The translations under genes were made by a program, and so were the position numbers. Under the pieces are notes generated by a model. The model was not told the origin of the DNA and searched no databases. It was given only the letters and a program-made list of their open reading frames with translations. From NCBI GenBank assembly GCA_022495005.1, contig JAGYXB010000180.1, positions 186,001 through 250,000 on the forward strand: DNA of 64,000 bases, written 5' to 3'. The stretch comes from Rhyacophila brunnea (lineage: Eukaryota; Arthropoda; Insecta; Trichoptera; Rhyacophilidae). Each line of letters opens with the position of its first letter. Position 1 is the stretch's first letter. This document shows, in pieces, positions 10,912 through 21,436 of the stretch.

Positions 10912-11896
10912 AATATAATCAGTTAATGTGGGTTTATTGATATATTTTCTTCCAAACTCAATAGTTACCCAGTATTAATTAACCTAACTACTCGTATCAT
11001 AATACTAATAAAAATTAAGAGGTGAAATTATTTTAATTTATTTTTCTATTGTTAATTTATTATCTAATAATAATTGGGTTTCTTACTGTTGGGTTACTGA
11101 GAATATAATTGTTATAAATTAAAAACCTAATTTCGCCTGATTGGTTTTCTCAAAAAATGACAACATAAAAAATCTTCTACACGCGACTAAAGCGACTTTC
11201 TGTTATCGCCGAGATATTGTTGTGGATAGTTGTTTAATAATTTATTCACATTGAAAGTAACTTTGATGGTTTTCTACGTGTAATACGGGCTATTTCCTTC
11301 TTAGACACTCGTGTACTGACCGAAAATAGCCGAGCACAACCGAACATCGAAAGGTTCACTTGTATGTTGTCGAACTGTAACAGCGCTTTACTTCCACTAT
11401 GAGTGGAGTTATATTCGTAAGCCGGTCATGGAATTATTTGATATTGGTGAAACTTTCCCGTGGCTCTTGAATAAAAGCATTTCTGAATAGTTTCTCGCGC
11501 GGCGTGACGGGGTCCCCCGTCGGCAGACGGTAATCTAATCCTATCCCGTGTGAAGTTAGATACGAGTTTGCGAGAGGTTTTGGGTGGCGCGGGAAAAAGT
11601 GGCACTGAAAATAAAAATGTGAAGCCGGATGGGACCGCATCGAGGGCTGGGAATGCCGTAATTTATATTTTGAAAACAGGCGTGCACACAAAAAAATGGT
11701 TAATAATTATTTATTATTGATTTTATTTGCAGTGCGAGAGGGCGGGGTTAACAAAATTTAGCAAGTGCCACTGAATTCCGTAATTACCGCGTCTACTGCT
11801 TATAGCTACTCCTTGCTGTGACCGGGGTTTTCCGGGTGCATTTCCCATAAAAAGAAACTCCGCATTTGGAATATAGCAACAGCTATAACTATATGT
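10912..11896. other. Low-copy region with a GC-richer island
   Basis: No transposon signature found. 11440-11700 is CG-rich (TTTCTCGCGCGGCGTGACGG, GGGTGGCGCGGGAAAAAGTG) and open on the minus strand for 85 codons without a recognisable domain. 11740-11870 is similar (AATTCCGTAATTACCGCGTC). Candidate conserved non-coding sequence. Confidence 0.35.
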
Positions 11897-12072
11897 CAGT
11901 GGCGAAAGTTGAAGGGAGGCTGTTAAGATCTGCCATAAATAGTGCACATTAAATTTTCTCAGTCATACGTATTAGTTTTTATTGAACTAATACTACAATT
12001 TACAGAAAATACTGGTTAGTTTTTAAATTCAATTAAATCCTACGAAACCAAGCCATAATATAATTATAGGTA

Positions 12073-12266
12073 GGTACAGTTCGGTTATGAGGAATACAGC
12101 GGAAAACACATTTTGAAAATAGCCGATATACTGAATTGTTTGTTAGGTTAACCTAACCTAACCCAACCTAACCTAACCTAAACTAACCCAAACTAACAAA
12201 TAATCCAGTATATTGGGTATTTTCAAAATGGGTTTTCCGTTGTATTCCTCATAACCGAACTGTACC
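12073..12266. mobile_element. Fold-back element family A nested in family C
   Basis: 194 bp, from GGTACAGTTCGGTTATGAGG to its inverse CCTCATAACCGAACTGTACC, with about 75-bp arms. The centre is a run of CCTAACC/CCCAACC words. The flanking octamers (TATAGGTA and GAATGGTA) match at only 5 of 8 positions, so the insertion is old or the duplication has decayed. Confidence 0.85.
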
Positions 12267-12614
12267 GAATGGTATTAGTCAAAAAATACTTGTCTATCTA
12301 TAAAATATCTAGAATTACGCAATTAAATCATACACAACTTTGGATATTTTATATAATATAGAATAATAATTATTATTAATAATGATAGTTATGTTATAAT
12401 TAATTATGTAATCAACAATATGTGTAAAATGTATTCTTAACAAAACGAAAACAAATTAGTATGAATTAAAAAGTGTGCACAATTTCGTTGTATCTCCCAA
12501 TATATGCCAAAACTGTAATGGTTTGCTTTTGGCAGCGTTTAACTGATTTTGAAAAACTAAATAGCACCATCTGTAAATTGCAGTCTTAGTTCAATAAAAA
12601 CAAATAAGTGTGAC

Positions 12615-13149
12615 TAGAGTTGGGTATTTCCCGAAATGATGAAATTTTGTATTCTCGAGATATTGGGAAATTTAAAAAAAAACTGTAAAAATCCTAAAAT
12701 CAGTGTAGAAACAGACAATTCCAAAAAAAAAAAAATATTTTTTTTAATTTATGTAAGAAGACAAACAAAATAGAAGTAGGAAAACAAAAGTAATTAAAAA
12801 ATAGAACTTATTACAATAGAATTTAAAAAAACACAGACTGTCAATCGCGTAAGCTTTTGAGACACAAAATTACCTGATGTGAATTCCCCAAAATTGGGCT
12901 CATTTTGAGTCGAGGTTGGCTTAATTGTGTTAAATGTCCCGATCACTCTTTGAACGTTTTGTGTTTCTGTCCGTTATTTTTCATATAGAAAATCGTTTTT
13001 TCAATTAATATTTGATAATAAAAAAATCCCGAATCTCAAGAAAAGATTCTCGAGATCCGGGATTTCCCGAAATGTTAAAAATTTCAATTCTCGAGATTCG
13101 GGATGGAAAATCTCTAAAATTTCTCAAGAATTCCTGAAACCCAACTCTA
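12615..13149. mobile_element. hAT-type element with intact 8-bp duplication
   Basis: 535 bp, from TAGAGTTGGGTATTTCCCGA to ...CCCAACTCTA, flanked by perfect AGTGTGAC at 12607-12614 and 13150-13157. The word TCTCGAGAT(C/T)CGGGAT is repeated at both ends. The T-A-G-A-G-T-T-G terminus and 8-bp duplication fit hAT. It disrupts the family C element and must be younger than it. No transposase frame. Confidence 0.88.
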
Positions 13150-13230
13150 AGTGTGACTAACAAAGTTTAATGTGTACTATTTATGGCGTATCTTAACAGT
13201 CTACCTCCACTCTTCGCTACTGCTATATAT

Positions 13231-13930
13231 ATATGTGCTTACCTATGAGTCATTGCGATATGTAGTTGTCGTCGAATGCGCGTGTCCTAATGATCATAAT
13301 TATTAGGATCGTTGGTGTTTATCTTGTGAGAAGGCTGTTTGATTCCTGCGGGGGTGTCTTATTTTTTTCAAAAAGGGTTTTTCTATTGGTTATAATATAT
13401 TTTCTCAGAAGTGTTTTCAAAATTATGTATGTACATTTTTTAATTAAAAATTGATTGGGTTATCTTCCACAGTAGTGGGCCTCAAATAGATCAGCGGCCG
13501 GGGCATTCGCACACACTGAACCGCCACTGGACGACCTTAAAACTTGAATAAAAAAAAATAGTTAATATAATATATTCTTTTGTTAGTTATTATTTAAATA
13601 AAAAGCAGCGAATATTCCTGAATCTTGCCCTGTTTATTTGTAGACTTGTCGTAAAGCAAAAGTTTTTCCAAGCAGCAGGCAGCTTGCGTGGAAAGCTAAT
13701 CGATCTGCTTGATTCGGCTGACAGAGCCTCTGTTAGCTGCTCTCGAAACGGCCACATCAATCGTGTAAAGTCGTATCTTAAAAAAGTATATATGTAGTCG
13801 CATTGTAGGTAAGGATGTCATTTCGAAAGAAATGGTATAGATATTCGATATCGGTAGCGACTCGATACTGGTATTGTAGTGGTAGAAAAATATCCGAAAT
13901 AGGTCATGGGTGCTACCACGCATGTAGCGC
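13231..13930. other. No gene or repeat recognised
   Basis: AT-rich spacer. The 62- and 75-codon frames (13266-13454 plus, 13696-13923 minus) have no recognisable motif. Confidence 0.4.
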
Positions 13931-13934
13931 GAAA

Positions 13935-14580
13935 TATATTATGCTGCATGTCGCGGACTATCACGTGACGTCACAGTAAGCTGCCGATACGGGTTTAAAG
14001 TAAAAGGTAAAAGTTTGTAATGTCGTTTTTCTTGGTATTTAATATGTTATTAGACCGATGGTCCCATCCCGTAGAACATTTTGAACCTTTAAACGAACAT
14101 TGTCAGTTGGCAAAATCTGCCGAAATCACCAAAACAACAATGAAGACATCTCACGTTGAACCGCACTGCATTGACACCTGCATGACATTTTGAACGTTTT
14201 TTATCATATCCTAGATGTCTACACTTTTTCAAATCTTGTCAAAATCACGATTTTTGTTTTTAGTGGTTGGCACTATGTATTTTCTATAATATTGTCTATT
14301 ATCTATGGTCTGCAGGTTGGGTTCTGTTCAAAATATTATTTATGGATATAATATTGGAAGTAATTTTAACGTACACACACGTAGAAACTGTTAAAATTAA
14401 TTGAAATTAGCATTTATAATAATTCAAAATACTAATACTTACATTAGAGTTGGCAATCTCTATAATTGAATTTAGAAAGGTGGTGATCGTTTAAATATTC
14501 TGCAAAATGACGAAACCATGGACTACATTGGTCGCCGTGACAGCGTGATAGTGACGTGACATACATCTCAATTTGATCAG
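13935..14580. mobile_element. Harbinger-like miniature element family Q, diverged copy
   Basis: Aligns along its length with 51991-52635: GTCAGTTGGCAAAATCTGCC, GGCACTATGTATTTTCTAT, ATATTCTGCAAAATGACGAA. The ends carry GCATGTCGCGGACTATCACG and an inverted counterpart but are eroded; no target duplication is visible. Confidence 0.65.
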
Positions 14581-14902
14581 AAGTTAATTGACGGGTGCAT
14601 ATTAATTCAAATCTTCCAAAATATCAGGACTGGAAACTATACCACGCAAGATGTATACGATGTGATGTGTGTTGATTGAAGTTTTTTTGCTTAAAAATGT
14701 TATTAAAATACTATTATTTTAATTGTCGATTAATAAACACGGTCAGCTGTACTGTATCAAAAATTAGTAGGTAACCTACTTGAGGAAATGATTTATTACA
14801 CTATGTAAATCATTTAGTATGAAGGCTAAAATTATCCAGATTTACGATTATCCGGTTTGCACTGTGATCATCAATTATTGTATATTATGATTATGTTAAC
14901 CA

Positions 14903-14990
14903 GGGCTCGAAATGAATCGGAGTGTACTGGAGCGCTGCTACGGTTTATGAAATTTCCGAGATTATTGTTCTGTTTCGTGCAAACGAGGTG
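14903..14990. mobile_element. Fragment of hAT-type element R
   Basis: CAGGGCTCGAAATG at 14903 and the following GGAGCGCTG...CTGTTTCGTG match the left part of the complete element at 32316-32549. The right end is absent. Confidence 0.55.
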
Positions 14991-15738
14991 TTATAAAGTG
15001 GTTCGTGGTTCTGAGGTGTTATAAAGTTACCGATGTATGTTAAAAGTATTTTTTTACTATTTGTTTTTTTATTGTCAAAACGAGGGTTTTAAAGATTACC
15101 TTCAAATCCATATTTTTTTCTTTATTATTAAATACAGTATTAATAATTACCGTTACTTATTGTGTTATAAGGGTGAAAAATGCATTTTTAACATGATAAT
15201 TTCTCGCATACAGAAAGAGGTTAATTATTATTTTTTAGATTATCTGAGTTTATTATCATCTGGAGTATTTTAATTCTAATTACATATTATAGACTATCGA
15301 TGTTCTACTTTCCATCGCGTACATAGAATATAATATACAAAAAAACTGCGATATGTTATATCCAGACAATTTCCTCCCCATAGTCTTATTTTTTACTCTA
15401 AGGTTAGATACAATCAAAAAACAATCCCGTAGTAATAAATAATAAGAACAACCTTCGCAGGGAAATAAATATCTCATTCGTCTTCTTCGCCTATCTGAAA
15501 TATGTTTCACGTCAGGATAGCAAACAAAAACGGCGCGTTGAATAGGATAAGGGAACGTCTTGTATGTCCCTATCTTGCTCGGCTTGCCTCCCTTGTTGTA
15601 TGTGTGCAAACACTGTTGGAATGGAACTTCGACGCCTCCTAGCGACGCTCTCATTGCGGACGTCGCAACGAACGGGCGATACTTGTTACGGAATTTTTTT
15701 ACACCTTAATTATTATTGCCCAATGTATATTGATAATT
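14991..15738. other. Low-copy spacer
   Basis: 15280-15654 (minus) is open for 124 codons, with a basic stretch (DRRRRRMRYLF) but no recognisable domain. 15475-15680 is GC-richer and has no copy in the window. I do not call a gene: no splice-flanked or homologous evidence supports it. Confidence 0.4.
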
Positions 15739-15829
15739 AAATGGTAAATCATTGTATTGAGAGTGAAAAGTGTTTTAACAATATCTAAATGGTAAAGCAT
15801 AATATCGACAGTGAAAAGTGTTTTTTTTT
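15739..15829. repeat. Two-unit tandem repeat
   Basis: A unit of about 48 bp beginning AAATGGTAAA(T/G)CAT and containing GAGTGAAAAGTGTTTT (first) and CAGTGAAAAGTGTTTT (second) occurs twice in a row. The second unit runs into a T tract. Confidence 0.7.
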
Positions 15830-15856
15830 TTATAAACAAAAGTACCTATTACTTAA

Positions 15857-16150
15857 CGGCCCACGTACGCCACGTATGGTATTTTCAGAGCATAAGCCTG
15901 GATATTCCATAAACGTTATAGATAATCTATTTATATACTTTTAAAGCCTTATTATCCTTTATATTTATTTTAAACATTTGATGACTGCATAAAGTATTTT
16001 TATTAGATAAAATAATATTCTTTTAAACCTCTCAATCTAATGTTTTAGAATAAAGTCATATTTCAGTACATCCGTGTGCAGTGGTGTTAAGATTTTTTAG
16101 AATAATTAATTTTTAAACGCAGTTATAAAACCATTAGTAAAACTATTTAC
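15857..16150. mobile_element. TTAA-target miniature element family P, right end lost
   Basis: TTAA (15853-15856) is followed by CGGCCCACGTACGCC. The body aligns with the reverse complement of 44672-45004 (GATAATCTATTTATATA, ATATTTCAGTACATCC, AACCATTAGTAAAA). The second terminal repeat is not found, so it is truncated near 16150. Confidence 0.65.
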
Positions 16151-16365
16151 TATTTGAATAATATAATTATTTACGATAAAACATTATATTTATAATCTCT
16201 GTGATCCCAAATTTGACAAGAATTAGGCATTTTATTATTCAAAAAATGGTCACGATTAACACATTTGAAGATAATTCTAAAGATACTGAAAATAAGCTAT
16301 GTCTTTGACCATTCAAATGTGATAAACATCCTACGAATAATGATTGTTTTATAATAATTATTGAC

Positions 16366-17003
16366 CTAAGAATAAGGTAGTATTTTTTTGAAATAAACCA
16401 TTTCTATTGGCATTTCACAGTGGTTAGGATGGCCGTAGCCATACATTGACAAACGATAACTGAAGTAGGGACTAATATATAGTCTATACAGCCATGTCTC
16501 GAAAGCTTCAAGTCTCCGTGACATCTCTTGGTTTAGTGTCCATACTTTCATACCATAGAAAAGAATTGAGAGAACATAACAACGTACCATACGAAGTCTC
16601 TGACCTAGGTTAATGTCTCGATTGCTAAGGAGGCGTCTCATTTTGAGAAAGGCACTCTTTGCGATCTCAATTCAAGTTTTATTTCCGTTATTTCCTGAGA
16701 CTGGTCCCCTTTCTCATTGACCCATGTACCTAAATATTTATAATGAGTCACACGTTCGATTGGTTCGCTATTACTGACAAAATTTGTGTTGGTGTCTGGT
16801 GTCGCTATTTTTGATACTAGTAATAGTTTTGTTTTCTTGAGGTTATTTTTTAAGCCATAAGAATTACTGACCTCAATAACCCTTTGTACCAGTTGATGTA
16901 AACTCTTTAAGCTATCAGCAATCAGCACAGTATCATCGGCATATCGTATATTGTTAATATGTTTCCCATTAACCAAGTTGTCTAGTACTGACATAAAATT
17001 CAT
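16366..17003 (-). pseudogene. CR1/RTE-type reverse transcriptase fragment
   Basis: Two frames overlap on the minus strand. 16638-17003 carries the catalytic block NIRYADDTVLIADSLKSL and the downstream HYKYLGTWVNEKGD motif. 16366-16641 continues with KMRRLLSNRDINLGQRLRM and YGMKVWTLNQEMSRRLEAFE. A frameshift near 16650 separates them (IKLELRS versus the expected I-x-I-A-x-SAF). After residue LYR (about 16485) the family sequence stops and an unrelated segment begins that is also found inside the family P element at 57732. Endonuclease, N-terminal reverse transcriptase and C-terminus are missing here; pieces of the same family are at 56605-56690 and 46233-46313. Confidence 0.85.
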
Positions 17004-17047
17004 GTCTAAATAAAATATGGTTCTTGTCGGCTTACACTTTACTTACA

Positions 17048-17125
17048 GGAAGCCAGCAGCAAACAAATTTTTAAAAATAGCTGATATACTGGAATATTTG
17101 TTAGGTTAGGTTAGGTTTTCATTCT
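17048..17125. mobile_element. Fold-back element family A, half copy
   Basis: Contains GCTGATATACTGGAATATTT and GTTAGGTTAGGTTAGG, matching the left arm and centre of family A; the right arm is absent. Confidence 0.6.
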
Positions 17126-17290
17126 TGAATTCATGAATTTTGCCAAAATCAGCTATGAAAATTGAATTAATGTTCACAAATTGAAGCTAATAAAATTTGG
17201 AGACCGTATAGTATGCGGTCAACTCTTTCCGATAAGAAAGCTCACGGCGAACTGTGCTACGGTGAAATGTTTTTCGTACAATTTACATAT

Positions 17291-17900
17291 CTGCGCATCT
17301 ATTCTGTACACAAGACTGCTTTCGGCCGCTATCTAGAGTAAAAAATTATCCAAGTATTAGCACTTATTGTAACAATTACAATAAGTTAGTTGTAATTGTT
17401 ACAATACGTAATATGTTTTAACAGCACCTCTCATGGCTGTGATACATTTTAGAGTGAGTTAGACAGTTTTGACAGTTCAGTGGGTTTATTCTATACACAA
17501 GCCTGCTGTTAGTCCACTACGGCGGCTAAATAAGGTAGGAAAGTATCGAATTATGAATACTTATTGTAACAATTACAAGCCGTCTGAACTGTCAAAACTG
17601 TTTATCTCGTTCTAAAATTTATTACAGATAAGAGAGGTGCTGTTAAAACATAGTACCTACTTATGGTAACAAATTATAACTAAATTATTGCAATCGTTAC
17701 AATATGTGTTAATAATTCGATACTGTCCTACCCTATGTAGCTGCCGTAGCGGACTAAAAGCAGGCTTGTGTATAGAATAAACCCGTAGACGGCTAACTTA
17801 TTGTAATTGTTACAATAAGTGTTAATATTTCGATATTTTCTTACGCTATTTAGCTGCCCTAAAGTCCGAAAGCAGTCTTGTGTATAGAATAGATGCGCTG
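17291..17900. mobile_element. Fold-back element family B, outer copy split by an inner copy
   Basis: The termini GCGCATCTATTCTGTACACA and the inverse ...GTATAGAATAGATGCGC bound the element. Shared inner words are ACTGCTTTCGGCCGCTATC, TTGTAACAATTACAATAAG and TTTTAACAGCACCTCTCATG. The outer arms are interrupted at 17482-17784 by a second member of the family. Other copies are at 28258, 32193-33365, 38788-39072 and 63828. Confidence 0.8.
17482..17784. mobile_element. Fold-back element family B, inner nested copy
   Basis: 303 bp with perfect 23-25-bp terminal inverted repeats (GGGTTTATTCTATACACAAG...). The arms read GGTAGGAAAGTATCGAATTA and inverse. It sits within the right-hand part of the outer copy, which resumes at GTAGACGGCTAACTTATTGT. 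The terminus begins GGGTTTATT rather than GCGCATCTATT, so it is a diverged subfamily. Confidence 0.8.
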
Positions 17901-18445
17901 GTCTGAAAATAAAACGTTACATCTCAAAATACCATTTACAATTTTAATATATAACCAAAAAAGTGACATAGTACACGTGTGAAGTTAATATCTGCCAGAA
18001 AAATTCGCAACGTATCACGTAGGTGCTCGGTTGACATTTGTATCAAAACTATCGTCGACTGACGTGAATGGTTTTCATGAAGAAAATAAGAAAATGCGCT
18101 TCGTAATAATTTCGCAGACTCGTGGCCGGAATATGGAATAGGAGCACACTGATGCGAGAGTGACAGAAATCTCCTTTTCACAAATCAATGATTCCGTTTT
18201 TTATATTTTTGGATATTCGAGCGGAGTGACAACTGAATCGAGGCAATAATACTGGAGCATGTTTTTGATTCTCCGATATTCTGCAAAGGGTTTGTTATTA
18301 ATAGGATACTGAACGTCGACGTTGGATATTTTATTTCAATTTACGTGTCTAATGCTGCGTTTACACGTGACGATTTTTGTTGCTCAACTTTATGTTTATT
18401 AATAATAATATTGTCTTTGATAAAAGAATTTGTACCTACATATCA
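17901..18445. other. Low-copy spacer
   Basis: No repeat partner in the window. The minus frame 17936-18181 (81 codons) has no recognisable domain. Confidence 0.4.
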
Positions 18446-18490
18446 GTAGCGAAGCGGGGAGGAAGCCTGTTAATATCCGCCATAAATAAT
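18446..18490. mobile_element. hAT-type family C, end fragment
   Basis: CAGTAGCGAAGCGGGGAGG followed by CCTGTTAATATCCGCCATAA matches the family C terminus; the rest of the element is not recognisable. Confidence 0.55.
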
Positions 18491-18715
18491 GATAACAGAA
18501 CAACGATAAATATAACTATGACCTTTCAGGAAAAAATATAAATTTAATATTGAAATGGTCCTATCTCTATTATGTGATGTTTAATAGCACAGATTTTCAA
18601 TACGCCATAATAAATCAAATTATATACAGTGTTGCCGTACAGTATTATATAGTGTTGCCGGTAAGCTTAGGATATCAAATCTTAATCAACATAAATATGT
18701 TCAAAACGATTGGGT

Positions 18716-19292
18716 CAGTGACGTCCCGTGGGGGTAGGCAGATTAAGCATCGCTTGGGGGCTGCAGTTACTCAAAGGGCGGCAAATCGAGAAGAATTATT
18801 AGGTAAATATAGAAATAGCTACCTAAACTTAGTAATAACGGAAATATCTTTCCATTAAAAAATTCAGCTCACTGGTTGGTATTAATTAGGTACTATTAAA
18901 GTTTTAACAGGACTTTATTTTTTTGTCGGGTTTGCGATGTCTAGTTTACTTGTGTTGTCACGTTCTTGGTGAACAGCAATGACACGTGCATACCTAATTT
19001 AAAAATTAATATTCAGATATGTTTGCCAGTCTCTCGAGAGTTTTGGAAGTTGTCAGTGGTGTATTTTAAAACATACCTATCTGAAACCGTACACTCGCAA
19101 TATTGTCTATTGAAGCAGAGATGGCATTTAAATGAGATTTGGTGATATATATCTTGTTAGTAATATATTCATACAACACATTTCTTAGATATTCGAGCCA
19201 TGAAAGGACGATACAATGTAGGTAATGTATAAAAGAATGTGGCGGCATTTTGGCACTGCCTAGGGGCGGCATTTTGTCTCGGGACATCACTG
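18716..19292. mobile_element. hAT-type element family D with perfect target duplication
   Basis: 577 bp, from CAGTGACGTCCCGTGGGGGT to ...CTCGGGACATCACTG, flanked by GATTGGGT at 18708-18715 and 19293-19300. The right end carries the GGCGGCATTTTGTCTCGGG block also present at the left of the copy at 22629-23065. No transposase frame, so non-autonomous. A further end fragment lies at 59664. Confidence 0.88.
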
Positions 19293-19385
19293 GATTGGGT
19301 TACTAGGTACAACGAAATAATGACCTAACCTAACCCAACCCAACCTAAATAGATACCACAAAAATTAATGTTTCATTTTTCCCCT

Positions 19386-19448
19386 GGCTGTTCTGTTTTG
19401 TCACTGTTCTGTTTTGTCATGTTCTGTTTAGTCATGTTATGTTTTGTA
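19386..19448. repeat. Short imperfect tandem repeat
   Basis: About four copies of a 15-18 bp unit, TGTTCTGTTTTGTCA and variants, at the degraded left side of the family C element. Confidence 0.7.
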
Positions 19449-19449
19449 T

Positions 19450-19939
19450 ACGTATTTGTTTTCATTGAATTATAACTACAATAATTTACAGATGGTGTTG
19501 GTTAGTTTTTAAAAACCATTGAAATCCTGCCTAACAAATCCGTTATACTTTTGGTATTTTTGAGCGGTAAGATAAAATTGTGCACACTTTTTCATTCATA
19601 CTTTTCGTTGGATTAAGAATATATATTACACATATTATTGGTTCATTTTTAAAATTCATTATGCTCTGCCTAAACCAAACTATAATATATAAAGAATTTT
19701 ATTAAATCTATAAAATATCCAAAGTTATGTATGATTTAATTGCATAATTTTAGATATTTTATGGATTATAGATATAGACGAGTATTTTTTGACTATTATT
19801 TATTAAGGCTTGGCTTTCGGAGGGCTTAATTGAATTTTAAAAACTAACCAACACCATCTGTAAATATGTATGACTGACAAAGTTTAGTGTGCACTATTTA
19901 TGGCGGATCTTAACAGCCTAAAGCCACCCTTCGCCAGTG
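19450..19939. mobile_element. hAT-type family C, partial copy
   Basis: Fold-back arms ACAGATGGTGTTGGTTAGTT (left) and AACTAACCAACACCATCTGT (right). The right end GGCGGATCTTAACAGCC...CCCTTCGCCAGTG is complete. The left terminus is replaced by the tandem repeat at 19386. Confidence 0.75.
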
Positions 19940-20130
19940 CTACATAGCAATTTACATTGAATAAATAGGTGTAATTAAAATGGTGTCAAGTGTTTTTTTT
20001 TCGTTTCTTATAAACACACCACATAGACTTGAAGCTAGATAGTTTTGAATGAAAATATGCTGTTATATACGGAGCAAGAGAAAACGATGCAGTACATTTC
20101 ATGTATATATTATACGTAAGGAATGCACTG

Positions 20131-20206
20131 GGAGCATATGGGCCTCCACAGAGTATAAGTTGTATTAAATTAATGTTAACTAATTGCACCACTTATTAGG
20201 TTCATG
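20131..20206 (-). mobile_element. SINE family S, internally deleted fragment
   Basis: GGGCCTCCACAGAGTATAAG and, further on, CACTTATTAGGTTCATGG match two parts of the family S 3' half with the sequence between them shortened. It abuts a family C end (CAGTGGCGAAGAGTGGAG at 20208). Confidence 0.5.
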
Positions 20207-20261
20207 GCAGTGGCGAAGAGTGGAGCCAATTAGACTTTTGAATATATTGGCTGCAATTTTT

Positions 20262-20440
20262 TTGTGGACTGTATTAGATGCGGTAGAGGTTGATTCGGAT
20301 ACTGATAGTGGGGTATATCAAGGATTCCAGGCACTGACCTTTGTGATGCTGAAACTGGCTCCGTGGTATTGGTCGTCAATCACTCGCACTACCACTCTTG
20401 CGCGTTACTGTTTATTTTGAGTCACTCCGTAATTTGTTTT
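20262..20440. repeat. Dispersed repeat, family H
   Basis: Best-preserved copy: GTGGACTGTATTAGATGCGG, CCAGGCACTGACCTTTGTGA, GGCTCCGTGGTATTGG, TTGAGTCACTCCGT. An open frame covers it on the plus strand, but it is not conserved in the other copies. Confidence 0.5.
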
Positions 20441-20639
20441 GGACTTACAGTGCGTTCAGCGGCACTGTGCTCTAACCAATAGCAAGCGAATTGTTTCTTT
20501 AATGCAGATCTAACCGCGTTAATGGTTTGGAGGTAACTGAGTTTTTTTATAGTTACTATGCCTTGAGGTGGTGTGGGTAGTAATTTGGCTGGAATTGCGC
20601 TGCCATAATTAGCCCAAAGATAATATATTCAATATACCT

Positions 20640-20900
20640 GTCTTGAAAATACCTCATATATTTATACCCACTAGAAAAAATCATATTTGAAATAAAAATG
20701 CGATGCTCGACGGGATTTGAACCCGTATAATCAACCACTGCTATCGCACCAACTGTGCATTAACCAATTATATTACGAGCCTCCTATCTAATTACGACTA
20801 TTTAAACTAGTAGTTCATACATGAAATGCGTGTCAAATTGCGTTATTATTGACTATAAGTTTCTGTGTATTAAATCAAGGAATATTAATTACCTTATTAA
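20640..20900 (-). mobile_element. tRNA-containing repeat family G
   Basis: On the minus strand: an upstream arm (ACGCAATTTGACACGCATTT... TAGTTTAAATAGTCGTAATT), a tRNA-like module with A-box-like TAGCATAATTGG relatives and the B-box GGTTCAAATCC, then TATTTCAAATATGATTTTTT and CTAGTGGGTATA. The module lies in the middle of the repeat, not at its 5' end. Other copies are at 20990-21436, 26240-27190, 41040-41420, 45500-45665 and 51480-51680. Confidence 0.65.
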
Positions 20901-20989
20901 TTACTAACCGATGCCCGGCTCTCGCCAAATATTTTATTATGACGTCTACTTGAACTTGCTAACAATTTTTAATAAAGCATTACTTTTAT

Positions 20990-21436
20990 TCAACGAATAA
21001 TTCACAAGATTTTGAGAAAGCAACACTCTATACATTACATAACTTGAAAACAGATATATACCTACTCGAAAAAAATCAAATTTAAAAAAAATAATTGTTT
21101 AATGCACAGTTGGCGCGATATCATTGGATATACGGGTTCAAATCCCATCGAGCATCGTATTTTTTTTCAAATATGATTTTTTCTAGTGGGTATATCGTCA
21201 CTCTTCTGGCAGAAGACACTAATTCGAAAAAATGACATATTGAGTTAGTTGGTACTAAAATGTTCCTTATTTCAAACTTTACCGTCTGGAAAAAACTTCA
21301 AAGTCAAATTACTCAAAACTAGTATTCTCCAGTTAGTGTGTTCTGCCAGAACAGAGACGATATTATATCTGAGGCGTTTTCAAGTTATGTATGTTCAAAA
21401 TATGGAATATTAAATTCTCAAAATCTTGTGTAATTT
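20990..21436. mobile_element. tRNA-containing repeat family G, inverted tail plus module, split by element I
   Basis: 20990-21095 is a minus-strand G tail (TTCACAAGATTTTGAGAAAG). At 21096 it joins a plus-strand G module (AATGCACAGTTGGCGCGATA, GGTTCAAATCCCATCGAGCA). The plus-strand tail is interrupted by element I (21196-21359) and resumes at GAGGCGTTTTCAAGTTATG. The head-to-head join probably arose by rearrangement of two copies. Confidence 0.6.
21196..21359. mobile_element. Miniature element family I, short form
   Basis: 164 bp with about 20-bp terminal inverted repeats (CGTCACTCTTCTGGCAGAAG and the inverse ...CTGCCAGAACAGAGACG), bordered by ATAT on both sides. It is inserted in the tail of a family G repeat. 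A longer copy lies 650 bp downstream. Confidence 0.8.

Larger units (their letters stand above)
11897..13222. mobile_element. hAT-type non-autonomous element, family C, with two nested insertions
   Basis: Termini CAGTGGCGAAAG (left) and CTTCGCTACTG (right), flanked by CTATATGT and CTATATAT, an 8-bp duplication with one mismatch. It is a fold-back element: the left half (GCTGTTAAGATCTGCCATAA, ATAGTGCACATTAAA) recurs inverted in the right half. Removing the fold-back at 12073-12266 and the hAT at 12615-13149 leaves a core of about 580 bp. Other copies are at 19450-19939, 22617-23175 and 23313-25154, with end fragments at 18446 and 20208. No transposase. Confidence 0.8.

Noticed and set aside
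12105..12200. CCTAACC-rich stretches as telomere or interstitial telomere sequence
   Set aside because: They are short, irregular and always in the centre of a fold-back element with defined ends.
15280..15654. 124-codon open frame (minus) as a host gene
   Set aside because: No recognisable domain, no repeat or homology support, low-complexity basic run; a frame of this size is expected by chance over 64 kb.
17291..17900. Long inverted repeat as a microRNA precursor
   Set aside because: The arms belong to a multicopy fold-back element, and the pairing reflects its terminal repeats.
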